NCBI RefSeq assembly: GCF_018294505.1
Contig: NC_057809.1
Span: 139,846,979-139,910,978 of the forward strand
Reading direction: 5' to 3'
DNA: 64,000 nucleotides
Origin: Triticum aestivum
Taxonomy: Eukaryota > Streptophyta > Magnoliopsida > Poales > Poaceae
Shown here: in pieces, positions 21,801-32,880 of the stretch
Layout of the letters: the number at the start of each line of letters is the position of its first letter
Numbering within the stretch: position 1 is the stretch's first letter
Notes under the pieces: generated by a model
What the model saw: only the letters and a program-made list of their open reading frames with translations
Database searches by the model: none
What the model was told of the DNA's origin: nothing
Program-made: the position numbers and the translations under genes

Positions 21801-22840
21801 ACGCTTGCCTCTTCAAAAAAAGAAAAAGTGCTCTCGGTTCATTTTAAAAAAAAAGTTCGTCGAAACCTATCAACATGAGACTTATTTTTAAAGATCTTGA
21901 TGCAAGAGACCCAACGGTGAAGACGGTTGAATATTTATACGTACGGTTTAAAAGATAAAACATTTTAAATAAACAAATATACGAAAAAATAAAAAAACTT
22001 TTAGGTTGCAACAAGTGGGGCAGATGCAGCACGCCACTTATCGCAACCTGGCAAGTGAGGAGTGATCTACCAAGTGGTCAGCTTGGTAAGCTGTCAACAA
22101 CAAATTGCAATCAAGTTAGGAGTGATCTTTGGAAAGAATACTCTGTAAATAGTGATTTTCGAGGTCCCTTTATTTGCCGCTCTTTGTGGCAAGATGTCGC
22201 TATTCGCGCAAGGTTAGCGTCCACTATGCCGGCACGCTTTAGTGCTCTGGGACATGGTCTTCGGGGGTTTTCAGAGAGAATTTTTTTCAATTACTTATGT
22301 TTCCTCTGATGGTTTTCTGTGGTCTTTTTCTCATGGGTTTTTTCATATCTAGTTTTCACCTTTTTTGTTTCTACTCCTAAACCTTTTGAAAATTCACAAA
22401 GATCTTAAATTCCAAAAGACATTTTTAAGTTCATGAATATTTTTCATTCGTTAATAATTTTGAGAAGATTATTTATAATTGGATAATAGTCTTCAAATTG
22501 GAGAACCTTTTCTTAAATAGATAACATTTTGAGTTTCTTTAAATAATCAAGACTAGTTTAAGAATTCGAGAACACTTCCAAAAATTTGGTAATTAAACAT
22601 TTGTAGAAAAATCCATGAGCAACTTCTATAAATTTAGTATATTCTTTAATGTTATTAAAAAACTTTCTATGTTGTCAGAATCTTATTGTGGAGATTAGAA
22701 TATCTTACGGTACTGGGAGAAGAAAAATAATGAGCGTTTTCACAAGGGAAAAGATTCCCATCGGGCGGCTGATTTCACGCTCACATCCACTGCTCCCTTC
22801 GCTTGAAACGTGGCCACCCACGTCTTATATCTTCATCTCT
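21801..22840. other. No gene recognised; AT-rich
   Basis: AT-rich sequence without convincing coding signal. The piece from about 22740, ending in GGCGGCTGATTTCACGCTC, may start a small transposon-like unit that includes the arrays to 23460. Confidence 0.35.
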
Positions 22841-22920
22841 CTCCCTCATCTTATCTCTTTTCCAACCCCTCTCTCTTCTCCCTCATCTTATCTCTTTTCC
22901 AACCCCCCTCTCTCTCTTGT
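22841..22920. repeat. Two-unit tandem repeat, 37 bp
   Basis: CTCCCTCATCTTATCTCTTT followed by TCCAACCCC occurs at 22841 and again at 22878, in a CT-rich tract. Confidence 0.8.
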
Positions 22921-23084
22921 ATAACAGTGCTTATCAATGGCTATCTGGCCTTTGAGGAGGATGGTGACGAGGCAAGCTGGCCGGAAATCTGACGCTTGTC
23001 GTCGGCGGCGCAATGGCGGGGACGGGTGGCGCCGCTCCTCCTCACCACCATGTGGCGGGAGCTCGTGGCGAACGACAATGGTGT

Positions 23085-23380
23085 TTTTTCGCAACATCCA
23101 ATTTGTTGCAAGGAAGATTTCTGCAACATCAGTCATGTTGCAAAACTTTCTTCCGTGCCACCATGTAAAGATGAAGGCAAAAAAATCTGCAACATCACCT
23201 CAGTTGCAAAGTTTCTGCAACAATACCTTTGTTGCAAAAAAAAGTGAAGACGGAAAAATAAATTCCACAACACGACCTATCTTGCAAAAAAATCCCGCAA
23301 CACAATCTATGTTGCAAAAAAATTATCCATGAAGCAATCTCTTCCACAAATATTTATGCAACAAAACCTCTATTGCGAAG
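23085..23380. repeat. GCAACA...TGTTGCAAA hairpin repeat array
   Basis: About eight short units, each with GCAAC(A) followed 10-15 bp later by GTTGCAAA, separated by A-rich spacers. Each unit is a small inverted repeat. The array is followed at about 23434-23456 by the near-palindrome GCGGATCTTTT/AAAAAGATCCGC. Confidence 0.7.
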
Positions 23381-23718
23381 TACAGAAAGACGTGCAACCG
23401 CTCGATTTTGTCAAATCCGACGGCTCGCGAGGCGGCGGATCTTTTAAAAAGATCCGCTAGTCGACGAGTAGCAGCCCTCTTTTCACAAACATTGCCCTTT
23501 CTTGTTCGATGTTGTTAGAATGTTATGGATGGTTTGGACCTTCAAGAGGGCTTTGTCATGCTTGCCAGTTCACTTGGGCCAATTGTTGAAATATTAGGGT
23601 GGGCCTAGGGCCCATCTAACAATTTTTGAAAATTTCTAAGGGCCCATGCGTGTTAAATGGCACTAAGTATAGTGGAAAGTTTAGTCACATCCCGCTAGTG
23701 GAGAAGGACCTGCACCTC

Positions 23719-23726
23719 TTTATAAG
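23719..23726 (+). promoter_or_regulatory. TATA box of the truncated Copia LTR
   Basis: TTTATAAG about 135 bp into the LTR, in the direction of gag. Confidence 0.45.
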
Positions 23727-24214
23727 AGATTCTCTTCCACATGCTATTGGAGCTTGAGAAGAGAATCTCATACTCGCACACTCCTCCGTTGTCCGCCTCG
23801 TCTCATCACGACGCGCTGCGGAAATGAGCCGAGCCGTGCTCACACCTATGCGTTTATTTTTGCCGGTCAGGAACGAAGAGTTTTTGACACCTGGGCCATG
23901 ATCTGAGACGTTGGATCATGGGCCCACATCTCTCCACACGGATGTCCCTATATATGTGTGAGGTGTCTGTAACCCTAGCCATCATGAAAATCAGATCACA
24001 TCTGCCTCCACACCCACGTTGTTCCACTGCTGCTACCGCCGGTGACTCCATCCCATTTGCCGCGTACACGATTGACGGGATAGCAGGCCTCCGAAAACCC
24101 GCCTCTCCGGATCCTGTATAGGAGAGGGGCGATTAGAATTTTAGGGGGCGACTACGCGACTGCTCGCCTCCCATCCACTACTTTCTCTACGTCTGCATTG
24201 CCTTCGTCATCACC

Positions 24215-25384
24215 ATGTCCACCAACACCGACCGTGCCACCGCCGAGAAGAAGGCCGCTGAGGACGCCGCCGCTGCCACCACCGCCGAAGCTTTTGCCTG
24301 GCATATTGGAGGGTATAACTCGTTTATCCCACTCCTGCATACTAGCATTATTTGTAGATGTATCTACTGTTAGCGTAGTATGTGCTTGCATGATTCAATA
24401 TCAGCATGTTGTTAATTCTGCCAATGTCATGCTACTGATTTATTCATGGATTAATTTAGTTGAAAAACTACCTATTTACTCAACAATCCAAAAACCTAAT
24501 TTGTGTAGGCATTTTTCGGCTAGTGGTTTTGCCGCAGCACTGAAATCGGATAAGTTTACCGATACATATTTTAAGCGTTGGCAGACCAAAACTACCTTAT
24601 GGCTCACGGCTATGAACGTGTTCTGCGTCGCCGGTGTCCCTTCCATGAGAACGATTGCTCCTGAACAGGAGAAGGCGTTCAAGGAAGCCACCGTTGTATT
24701 TCTTGGAGCAGTTCTTAGCGTGATCGGAGATAAGTTGGTTGACATATATTTACATGTGCGGGCTGCCAAGGACTTGTGGGAGGCGTCCGAATCTAAATTC
24801 GGGGCCACCCATGCTGGGAGAGAGATGTATATTATAGAGCAGTTCCGCGATTACAAGATGGTCGAGAACCATCCTGTATTGGAGTAGGCTCATGAGATAG
24901 TATGCACCACTAAGGAGTTTGAGCTTCTTAAGTGCAATTTAATGAGAAAATTTGCCGCGGAATGTATAATTGATAAGCTCCCTAATTTTTGGAGAAACTT
25001 TGCTACCACTCCAAAACATCAGAGGCATGAATTCTCAGTAGAGGATGTCATCGGCCATCTGAGTGTTGAGTAGAATTCGAGGGCAAAGGACTCGCACGGA
25101 AAAGGGGTCAACGGAACTTCTGTCGCCAACATGGTGCACCAGTGGAACTTCAATTCCCACAAGCCCAAGGGGAAAAATAATGGCCAACAGAATACCGACT
25201 TTACGAAGAAGGGTAAGAAGACCTTCAAGAAGAACAAGAAGGGAGATGGCTGCTTCACTTATGGTTTGGACGAACATTGGGCCAACAAGTGCCCAAACAA
25301 GTACACGAAGCCGGGGCAGGACTCCAAGTCTACTAACATGATTGTGGGCAACAATGAGAATGGTGCTTCTGGGTACGGTAATTG
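24215..25384 (+). pseudogene. Copia gag with intron-like insert (broken)
   Basis: ATG at 24215 starts MSTNTDRATAEKKAAED, an Ala/Lys-rich N-terminus. After an insert (24313-24508) the capsid continues with SGFAAALKSDKFTDTYFKRW, TTLWLTAMNVF, LVDIYLHVRAAKDLWEASES and FRDYKMVENHPVLE. It is then broken by TAG near 24884 and again near 25070. A Lys-rich region follows, and the zinc knuckle is degenerate (CFTYGLDEHWANKC, with the second Cys changed to Tyr). This is the UBN2-type gag of a Copia family common in wheat. The lesions show it is dead. Confidence 0.75.
24313..24508 (+). other. Intron-like insert within gag
   Basis: 196 bp beginning GTATAACTCG and ending TTTGTGTAG, AT-rich, with CCTAAT and TACTCAAC near the 3' end that could serve as a branch region. 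It has GT-AG ends, and the flanking coding parts resume gag homology. Splicing is inferred, not shown. Confidence 0.45.
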
Positions 25385-25611
25385 ATCTACTATATTTTCA
25401 GTGTTTTAGTCCACCGATTGGTGGGTGGACAAAGGTGCAAGTGTTCATGTGTGTGCTGACATTTCATTGTTTTCTTCTTACCAGGTGACAGGCCACGAGT
25501 CTGTATTGATGGAAAATGACGGGAGTGCTTCTATTCATGATGTTGGCACGGTCGATATGAAGTTTACTTCAGGAAGGATCGTGTAGCTGAAGAACTTGCA
25601 GCATGTCCCCA
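25385..25611 (+). pseudogene. Copia protease fragment
   Basis: After a stop the sequence reads WWVDKGASVHVC, equivalent to the D-T-G-A protease site but with Lys for Thr. Then VTGHESVLMENDGSASIHDV and VDMKFTSGRIV, a stop, and LKNLQHVP follow. The altered catalytic triad and the stops make it inactive. It is cut off at 25612. Confidence 0.7.
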
Positions 25612-26640
25612 CACTACAAAAAAATACACTTCCGTGATGATACGTGTTTGTCATAGTAGGCCACGTTTTCTGTCATGCATGTACATCCATGACGATTTTA
25701 TGACAGAATCAAGATAGTCATACCTGTGCTGTCATAGAAGTGTTCCATGACATTACTAACATTATCATCACGGAAGTGTCCATTTCCATGACGATAAATG
25801 GCGCGTCATGGAAGTGCTTTCGTCAAGGGTGACCGACACGTGGCATCCACCATAACAGGTCGCCGTTAAGCTATCATGTCCAGTTTTGGATCCGATAACC
25901 CGTTAACAGCCCGGACCAATGGGGATTTTCCACGTGTAAAATTCTCATTGGCCGAAGGAAACGCGTGTTGGCTCACCGCTGGAACAGATGTCATCCACTC
26001 ACTGGACATGAGGCACCTATGATACGTCGACACGTGGCACGGCCCGACAGAGGCCCATTCCGGTGAAAAGGCTGGCCCGTTTGACTTGGTCGAAAGGTAA
26101 CAGGCCAGCCCATGGAAAACCAGTTAACTGCTTGTTCGTATATAGCCCATTTACGGCCCGCTAACTCACGACCCGTTACGGCCTATCAGAATTAAGCCCG
26201 GTAGCTTCATCTGGGCCGTCCAATATGATTCCAGCTCGTTGTAACTTCCGGCCCATGTATGGCCCATGATGTCTTTCAGCCCATATGAGGCCCTTTGTAA
26301 CTCTTGGCCCATTAACGGCCCGTGGTGAAACTAACCTGTGATGAACAGTGCATCGCTTTATACCCATTAATGGCCCATTATTCCATTGGGCTATTTCCAA
26401 CTCGTGTTAACTTTCGGCCTTCTAAGGGCCCATTTAGTCTTGGGCTCATTTCCAGAATTCAATTACTTATGGTCCGTTACTGGACTGTTCAGCTTGTGGG
26501 CCAAATTCAGCCCATGGTTACAGTCGGCCTGCTTGTGGCCCGTTAACACGTTGGGCTGTTTTCGTAGCGTCATCAATTACGACCTATTAACGGACTGCTA
26601 TGGTCGGGCCATAAAATAGACGATTTCCACTCTAGCCCAT
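25612..26640. repeat. CACTA terminal and subterminal repeat region
   Basis: The first 200 bp repeat CACTTCC(G/A)TGA motifs in both orientations. From about 26030 to 26640 GGCCC(A/G)TTA(A/C)GG-like units recur many times. Such subterminal arrays are the transposase-binding regions in characterised CACTA elements. Binding here is inference. No gene. Confidence 0.6.
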
Positions 26641-26718
26641 TTACGACCCTTTTTGAGGTCCGTCATTGGTCCACGAATAGTACAACCCATGTTTGGCGAA
26701 ACGATTATATGGCCCGTA

Positions 26719-26850
26719 GAAGGCCCATAGATGAGATGGCCTATCGAAGGCCCATGGATCCTTCATCCCATAGAAGGCCCAAGGATCCTACGACCAGTGG
26801 AAGGCCCATGGATCGTACAGCCCGTGGAGGGCCATGGTCACTACGCAGGT
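26719..26850. repeat. 27-bp tandem repeat, five units
   Basis: GAAGGCCCATGGATC-type units start at 26719, 26746, 26773, 26800 and 26827, an exact 27-bp period. The last unit is diverged (GAGGGCCATGG). Confidence 0.9.
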
Positions 26851-27153
26851 AGTAGGACCATGGTCACAACAGTCCATGTGTTGCCATGGTTATTGTGGCC
26901 ACTGGAAAAACACGGAAAAAGAACTACAATGACTACAAGCAAACAACTAAACATGACAATAAGGAAATAAATAAGCAAGGAACTAACGCTAGGCTATTAC
27001 GGCTATTACACATATTACATCCACTGGGCATCAAAGTTTGCCACCAGTGCAAATATAGGGAACAAAGCAGCATATTACATACACTGGCCGTCTAAATTGG
27101 CCACTAGTGCAAATAAACGCGGCAGCAAAACAGGTCCATAACTGAAACAACTT
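26851..27153. other. CACTA 3' untranslated region, no gene
   Basis: Downstream of the minus-strand ORF1 stop. It contains two similar segments (CATATTACAT.CACTGG followed by CACCAGTGCAAATA or CACTAGTGCAAATA) near 27005 and 27070. Confidence 0.45.
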
Positions 27154-29690
27154 CAGAAGAGCTCAAGAAACATTATCCTGGGTATCCACCATGCTGGAAA
27201 TAAGCTTAGCAATCTTATTAGCTTTGTCCTGTTTGGCGCTAAAATCCTCCAACACTTGTTGTTGCACCAGAAAGTATGCATCTGAATGCTCCAGAGACTT
27301 CCGCGGTCCTTCCATTTCTTGTCGCAGAACAGCCGATCGATGTCTTTCAGCTTATAGTTGAGACTCAAGAAACCGAACTAATTCAGACAGTGAGTTTGTA
27401 TAGGTTGTGCAAGCGGTAGTGGCCAGTAACTCGAACACTAAACCAAGACAAGACTTTGGGGTTGCCTCACCGTCTTCAAGATAGTATTCCTTAGCTGTTT
27501 TATCAGCTTTGTTGGAGACCAACAAGGATGTCTCACTATCCTGAACCTTACCTGCATTACTTCCTTTACCATTGCTTAATAAGGCACTCTTCCCCAATAT
27601 TCTGTCAGCATTCTAAAAGAAGAAACAAGTAGACACATAACAGGTTTAGCATGTACTAGTATATGAAACTCATTTCGGTGAACCAGATCATTAGTAAGGC
27701 AGACATGATTGAACTAACAAGTCTTCTATTGCCAAGTAGTACATAATAAAAGCATCAAACAAACATATATCTATGTCCCATGGTCACCGCATTGTCTTGC
27801 CAAATCAAAATAGAGACACGGTTCAAATCATATCAGTTCAAGGCAAAGCGGCAGTGAAAGAATACAAAGGGTGGGAAACTACACGGCACAACAAGATTTC
27901 AGATGGGTACCATGGGTCTACATGTAGAACAACACTATTGGCTCTGTTGTGATGCTAGTAATGCGCATGATATGAGAAGTCAACTGTATACACAATTGAA
28001 ATTGAAATCAATAGAGCTATTGATAAGAGCAAACCTGTTAAAGAAACATGCGTGAACATACCTGCTGTGCCATTGGAGTTTAGATTGGATCCTTCAATTT
28101 AAAAATAAGTTTGTATGAGTAAATATAGTGATACAAGAGCAAAGGAGTATGCACGATAGCAATGGAATCTTAAATTAGAACAGTTGTTCTTTAGGTTTAA
28201 GCACTTGTTCTACATGAACAAAGTATAGTAAGATGCAAGAATATAGTACTTAAAATAGAAAATGAGCTCATAGACCTTACCACATTATTGGTTCGGGACC
28301 AGTACAGAACAAGGCATTCCCAGTCATCATCCAGTAAATGTGTCTCAGGAGAACATAAGGGAATTTGATGAGTTTCTTTGCCAGTGAAGTACGTTTTCCT
28401 TAGGTAATTCCGATACTGCCACCAAGCATTCTTGAAGATAGCAGAGGTATTAGCACAGGTTACCTCATCTCGAGTTTCCAAATCGGTCCTTCTCTATAGA
28501 GAAAAATGGGAAAAAATGATGTATTATAACCATCATGGAGGTAGAATGTATGGGACAAAGCAAAGTAATTGCCATGAATAACATTACTTACGCATAACTC
28601 CTGGACAAACACCTGCAGCTGGAATTTTCCTTCATCTTCAGTATAATATTTCCATGATGGGAAGATACGCACATAGGATTTAACAACATCAAATGTGATA
28701 TATGCTAAACTATGACTGGCTGGTTGTGCTTCCTCCACAGGAATAGGCGTACTAACTGGTGAAGTTGGGGTTCACTGTGGTAGTATCGGCCCTTTGGGCA
28801 CTGGAGCTGCCTTACTAACTTCTCTTATTTGGGGGCTCTGTGGTGGAGATGGTGTTGTGTCAACAGGAACTGGGTTACTATCTGCTGGGGTTGGGGTTAG
28901 ATTGGGTGAAGCTGGTTCTCTGTCCATTGCAGTAGGGGTACAATCTGCGAGAGTCTGGTTTATGTGTGGTACGGATGGTTCTCATGCATGTATAACCGGG
29001 GTGCTATCTCCACCAAGAGGTAGCACTATTTTATTTGAAGACCATGTTTTTACTCCGCTAGATACTGGCATCACCCGCTCCAATTCAAATGGCTGATAAA
29101 CAGGAAACATAGTTGAATGTACAGAAATTGTATGAGAGACAGATGCAATAGATAGTGTGGAAAAAAGAGGGCACGAAATAGTTGACATGTATATTGTTTA
29201 ACTAAAACGAATAGCGTGACATAATTTCACATATATGATGTCTATCTAAACTGGATAGCATAGCATAACATAATTCAAAGATATGATGAATAACTAAACA
29301 TGATCGCATGACATAATTCGCATACATGTTATCTAAGTAATAAGGATCGCATGATTTAATTCACATATGTGATTTATATGCTAAACAGAGGGCATTCGAT
29401 ATGATGTCTGGACTAAGAACATGGTGTTGAATATTGTGTATATGATGTCTAAACTATGCAATGCAAGACACCATATGCATGATATGAGCAATATAACCGT
29501 GCCAAGTTAGAGCATACACCTCGGTGGGGGAATAGGACTGGTCATCTATCTCCGAATCCATCTCTGAGGAGCTATCGGGACCCAACAAGAGATCTGCTTC
29601 GACAGGTAGCAATTTCTGCTCTGAAGGCCTTGTTTTCACTCCAGATTTTTCCATCTCCCACCCAAATGGCTGATTCACGAGAAGAATAGT
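27154..29690 (-). pseudogene. CACTA ORF1 (plant En/Spm-type protein), multi-exon, broken
   Basis: Minus-strand exons. One at about 29690-29520 reads NQPFGWEMEKSGVKTRPSEQ and an Asp/Glu/Ser-rich segment. Another, about 29095-28594, reads QPFELERVMPVSSGVKTW, a Pro/Thr-rich spacer with two in-frame TGA stops, then SLAYITFDVVKSYVRIFPSW and FQLQVFVQELC up to a TGC|GTAAGT donor. The next exon (28491-28279) follows TCTCTATAG with DLETRDEVTCANTSAIFKNA, WWQYRNYLRKTYFTGKETHQ and WECLVLYWSRTNNV before GTAAGG. The last part (27597-27154) is a charged, probably coiled-coil C-terminus with one internal stop. The order resembles wheat CACTA proteins with a Transposase_24-type domain. Exon limits away from the named splice sites are approximate. 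Confidence 0.65.
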
Positions 29691-30810
29691 TTAATGTACA
29701 AACATTGTCGAAAAATGGAAATGTAATGAAGAAAAGGATGGGTAAGATATCATTCAAATATATGATGCCTGGTTAAACAGGATGACATTACACATTTCAC
29801 ATATATTATGGCTGGCTAAAAGACATGAGACTGCATAATTCCCATATATGATATAGAAACTAAACAGGTGGCATTACAGAACATGTCTAAACTAAGCAGA
29901 TGACATATATGATGTCAAAAGTAGGCACTACAAGGTAACATATGCATGATATGACTAACATCATCATGCCAAGGTAGAGCAAACACCTTGGGGGTAAACA
30001 GGAGTGGTCAGCTGCGTCCGAATCCACCTCAGAACAGATATCTTCCTATGGATTAGAATCTGGAGAGGGGGGAGGGTTTTTCATTGAACCCACCATGGAG
30101 TGATGTCTGCATGACATTGTATTGCCACGCAAAACTCTTCTCTTTTTCTCTACATGTTCAGCATGACTATGTACAATATCTGACATGCATACAAAAAAAT
30201 ATGGTGAGATTATGTAAGGAGAGCATGCAAAAATCTAGAGTGATGGTAACAACCAGTGGATGTATCCAAAAATAATGATAGCAAGCTGATGATTGCTTTA
30301 ATTTAATAAAAAGATAGATGATGATTGCATTACTATTTGTTTCCCACCCAAGATGAACAACATAGGCATACCCTAGGTGAACCGGATATTAGACATAGAT
30401 ACTATTCATTGCTGCCTTGATATGTGCCCCACAACTAATTTAGAACTCAAGTATGAACATTAATTTGGACCTGACTTGGAGTCTAAGAGGTGAACAGGAT
30501 GATAAAGTAGCAAGTAATTTTAAGCAATGCATAACATAAGCAGAAACAAAAGAGTGTGACCTCTCTTGTGGACCCGTGTACTCCTCGGGTTCATCTGTTG
30601 AGTCAATGACGGTGATGCCCTTGCGGTGGGTGCCGGCGGCAGGGAAGGAGATCTAAGGCGTTAAAAGACGGCCAGGAGTCGTGATGTCTGGTTTGGTGGA
30701 TGCTTTTGTCGATGGAGCAGCTCAGGTGAGGTGGACGACGTCGCGGAAGGAGCAGGACAAACCACACAATGTTTCCTTCGACACCTACCTGTAACTAAAG
30801 TAATTCTGTA
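29691..30810. other. CACTA interior, introns and 5' part
   Basis: AT-rich, with ATATGATGTCTAAACTA-like motifs repeated near 29230-29470 and 29755-29930, probably intron sequence of ORF1. A further acidic exon may lie near 29995-30060. A GC-rich piece near 30590-30780 (GATGGAGCAGCTCAGGTGAG) recurs in diverged form at 31383-31440 and 32490-32640. Confidence 0.4.
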
Positions 30811-31196
30811 AGGGCTCATTTAGCTTGCATGATTCTAAAAATGCATGGGATAGGAAAAACACCTGAATAGGATAGGAATGCACATGGTAAATAGAGCATT
30901 TGTAAACATAGGATTTCTATCAACTTGGGTGTTTGGTTCACAGGAATTGGAAGAGCGGAGGAATGCAAAGAAACAAGGCCAAAATAAAGTGAAACCATAT
31001 GAAGGCGTGTACAGTTAGAATGTTATTCTACCACTAATGCACTTGGTCTTGTTTTCATGCATAGGATTTTGAAAAGTAGGTCCAGGTGGATGTTTTGCTC
31101 CATTCCTTTCAACAAAATGCATGAATAATTGAATAGTAGAGTGCCGTAGGAAAATTTCCTATTGCTATGTTTTTCTGTTGAACCAAAATTGCCCAA
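30811..31196. mobile_element. Small inverted-end (MITE-like) insertion
   Basis: The left end GGGCTCATTTAGCTTGCATG and the reversed right end GGGCAATTTTGGTTCAACAG are similar, continuing to AAAAATGCATGGGATAGGAAA versus AAAAACATAGCAATAGGAAA. The interior is non-coding. No clear TSD, so the superfamily is not assigned. Confidence 0.4.
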
Positions 31197-32119
31197 ATGA
31201 TCGACATGAATGTAGAGTAATAAGTGATGCAACAAGTGTACAACCTCTTTACCGTAGCCATGTCGACCTCAGCATCATTGGGTTGGTCGCTAGAGAAGTT
31301 GAGGCAGAGGTGGCTGTCTGAAGTGTGGATGAATATCTGAGGAATCTGTAGACGGCGTCCAGGGCACTGCTCTATTGTGATGGATCGTTCTATCGTTGTA
31401 GCAGCTCCGGTGAGCCGTAAGACGTCAAGGCTGAAGCAGCACAAGACATACATCGTTAATCTCAAGTGGGATTCTAATAGCATCTCCAATAGATCATGTA
31501 AAATAAATTACCAAAAAGTGATAGATGTAAAATTTACATCATCAAAAACCACCTGACTACAACAAATGAGGTAAAAACGGTTGACTCTAAACTTAACTGT
31601 CGAAACTAAAATTTACCGTGGAATCTGAATGTTACTGTCGAAATTGAACGCAATGGTAGCAGAGAGGCACTTGACATGTAGTTTAGGGAGGGCCTATAGT
31701 TCATCTTCAATCTGCACCCCCATAAGCCGCCAGCCACCACCGGCCGAACCGCTGGCCCCTGCGCCGCTTCGCCGCCCCGAAGCAACTCCCCACCTCCGGT
31801 CCGCCGCCTCCCCGAAACAACTCACCACCATCGGTCCGCCGCCGCCCCGGCCAGCCCTCTAGCCCCCTCCCCCGCGTCGAGCTTTTTCTCCGGCGATCCC
31901 CACGCCACCGCCCCACCACCATGCCCCCACCACCGGCCCCACCCTGAACCCTAAGATAGATAGTGGGGTACCTCTCCGACGAGCCCCCCTCACTGCTGCA
32001 GGTGGTTCTTCCTTAACTCCGGCGAGCCCCACCCCCCCTGAAAATCGACTGACCCAAAAGTCCATTCAGTCGACTGAAGTGTAGTTAAATTGAAGTAGAG
32101 CAGCATCACAAGCAAGGGG
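31197..32119. other. CACTA interior, GC-rich; no intact gene
   Basis: Contains a diverged copy of the GTAGCAGCTCCGGTGAG segment near 31400, then an AT-rich piece (31480-31640) starting GCATCTCCAATAGATCATGT that may itself be a small insertion. Next comes a C-rich stretch (31710-31960) whose Pro/Ala frames have no recognisable domain. Confidence 0.4.
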
Positions 32120-32205
32120 AGGAGCAGCAGCAGCAGCGTGAGCGAGCGAGCAAGAGCCGGAGCAGCAGCAGCAGCGCGAGCGAGAGCCGGAGCAGCAGTA
32201 GCAGA
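32120..32205. repeat. AGC/GAGCGAGC compound repeat
   Basis: GAGCAGCAGCAGCAGCG followed by GAGCGAG runs and AGAGCCG is repeated two and a half times. It encodes Leu/Ala runs on the minus strand, which explains the long open frames there. Confidence 0.85.
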
Positions 32206-32875
32206 TCCGGCTGGTATGGATGCCGCCGCCGAAGGGGCCTCGCACTGGGGGAGAGCCTCCATGGATATGTTGCCCGTGGAGCCGACTTCGAGGTAGCCGC
32301 TCCATGGGGGCGCGGGATGGAGCACCGTCGGCGCTGGGAGGTCGAGTTAAGCAGAAGGTGCGAGGCGATGAGTGTACAACCTCTTTGGTGGCGCCGGGTA
32401 AGCCTCGGCTTTGTCCGAGGAGTCGGTGAGGATGTTGCGGTTCTAGTGGAGCAGGTTAAGGCGGCGTTGTGGGGATGGAGTAGTCGTGATAGACAAGGCA
32501 ATCGTCGGAGCAGCTCCTTGGAGGTGGAGGACGGGGCGACTGAACCAGCGGGACGATGAGATGGATGACGGATCCTCATCCAGGAAGGTGGATGAGGGAC
32601 GTCGAGCTGTTGCGGTGGACGACGTCGTCGGGGAAGAGGCTCCGGCTGGGCAGCGGTGAGGTGGTGGACGGAGGAGGGTGGGGTTTCACGGCTGGAGCAG
32701 AGAGGTTATGGCGGCCTGGGATTTCGAATGGCAAAAAGGAGGCGATGGGAGGAGGGAACCATGACTTAGGGACGCGCTTGTCCAAAATATAGGGTGTGTT
32801 ACAAAAGTACCCCGACTGATTTGAACTAGCGGCCCTTTCGGCTCAGGGTTAGACGGGGATTTCGTGTGTCATTTG
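32206..32875. other. CACTA interior, GC-rich right part
   Basis: Gene-like GC content and frames on both strands but no recognised domain. It includes GAGCAGCTCCTTGGAGG and GGTGGACGACGTCG segments, related to those at 30710-30760. Confidence 0.35.
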
Positions 32876-32880
32876 GCAGC
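32876..32880. repeat. Left TSD of Gypsy A (GCAGC)
   Basis: Repeated at 40697-40701. Confidence 0.9.

Larger units (their letters stand above)
23584..25611 (+). mobile_element. Truncated Copia element (LTR, gag, protease start)
   Basis: Plus-strand Copia remnant. The LTR-like start TGTTGAAATATTAGGG at 23584 is followed by a promoter-like TTTATAAG, a conserved leader near 24124-24170 and gag from 24215. It ends at 25611, where CACTA sequence begins inside the protease/linker region. No 3' LTR or pol is seen in the window. The right boundary of the LTR and the primer site are too diverged to place. Confidence 0.65.
25612..32880 (-). mobile_element. CACTA (En/Spm-like) transposon, left part
   Basis: Begins CACTACAAAAAAATACACTT, the CACTA-type terminus, abutting the Copia protease. 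It is followed by subterminal inverted motifs (CACTTCCGTGATGA and TCATCACGGAAGTG), a region rich in GGCCC units, and a minus-strand multi-exon ORF1. The opposite terminus (ending ...TTGTAGTG) is not present in the window. Sequence around 32760-32880 and 40697-40990 joins naturally if Gypsy A is removed, so the element probably continues to the right beneath the nested insertions. Confidence 0.65.

Noticed and set aside
21174..21891. Several overlapping Arg/Ser/Phe-rich frames up to 213 residues
   Set aside because: They arise in all phases from the hairpin minisatellite, whose unit lacks stops.
23085..23380. Regularly spaced short repeats resembling a CRISPR array
   Set aside because: Units are imperfect inverted repeats of variable spacing in a plant genome, with no leader or associated genes.
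32106..32579. 157-residue Ser/Arg/Leu-rich minus-strand frame
   Set aside because: Created by AGC and GAGCGAGC repeats and high GC. Open frames exist in several phases.
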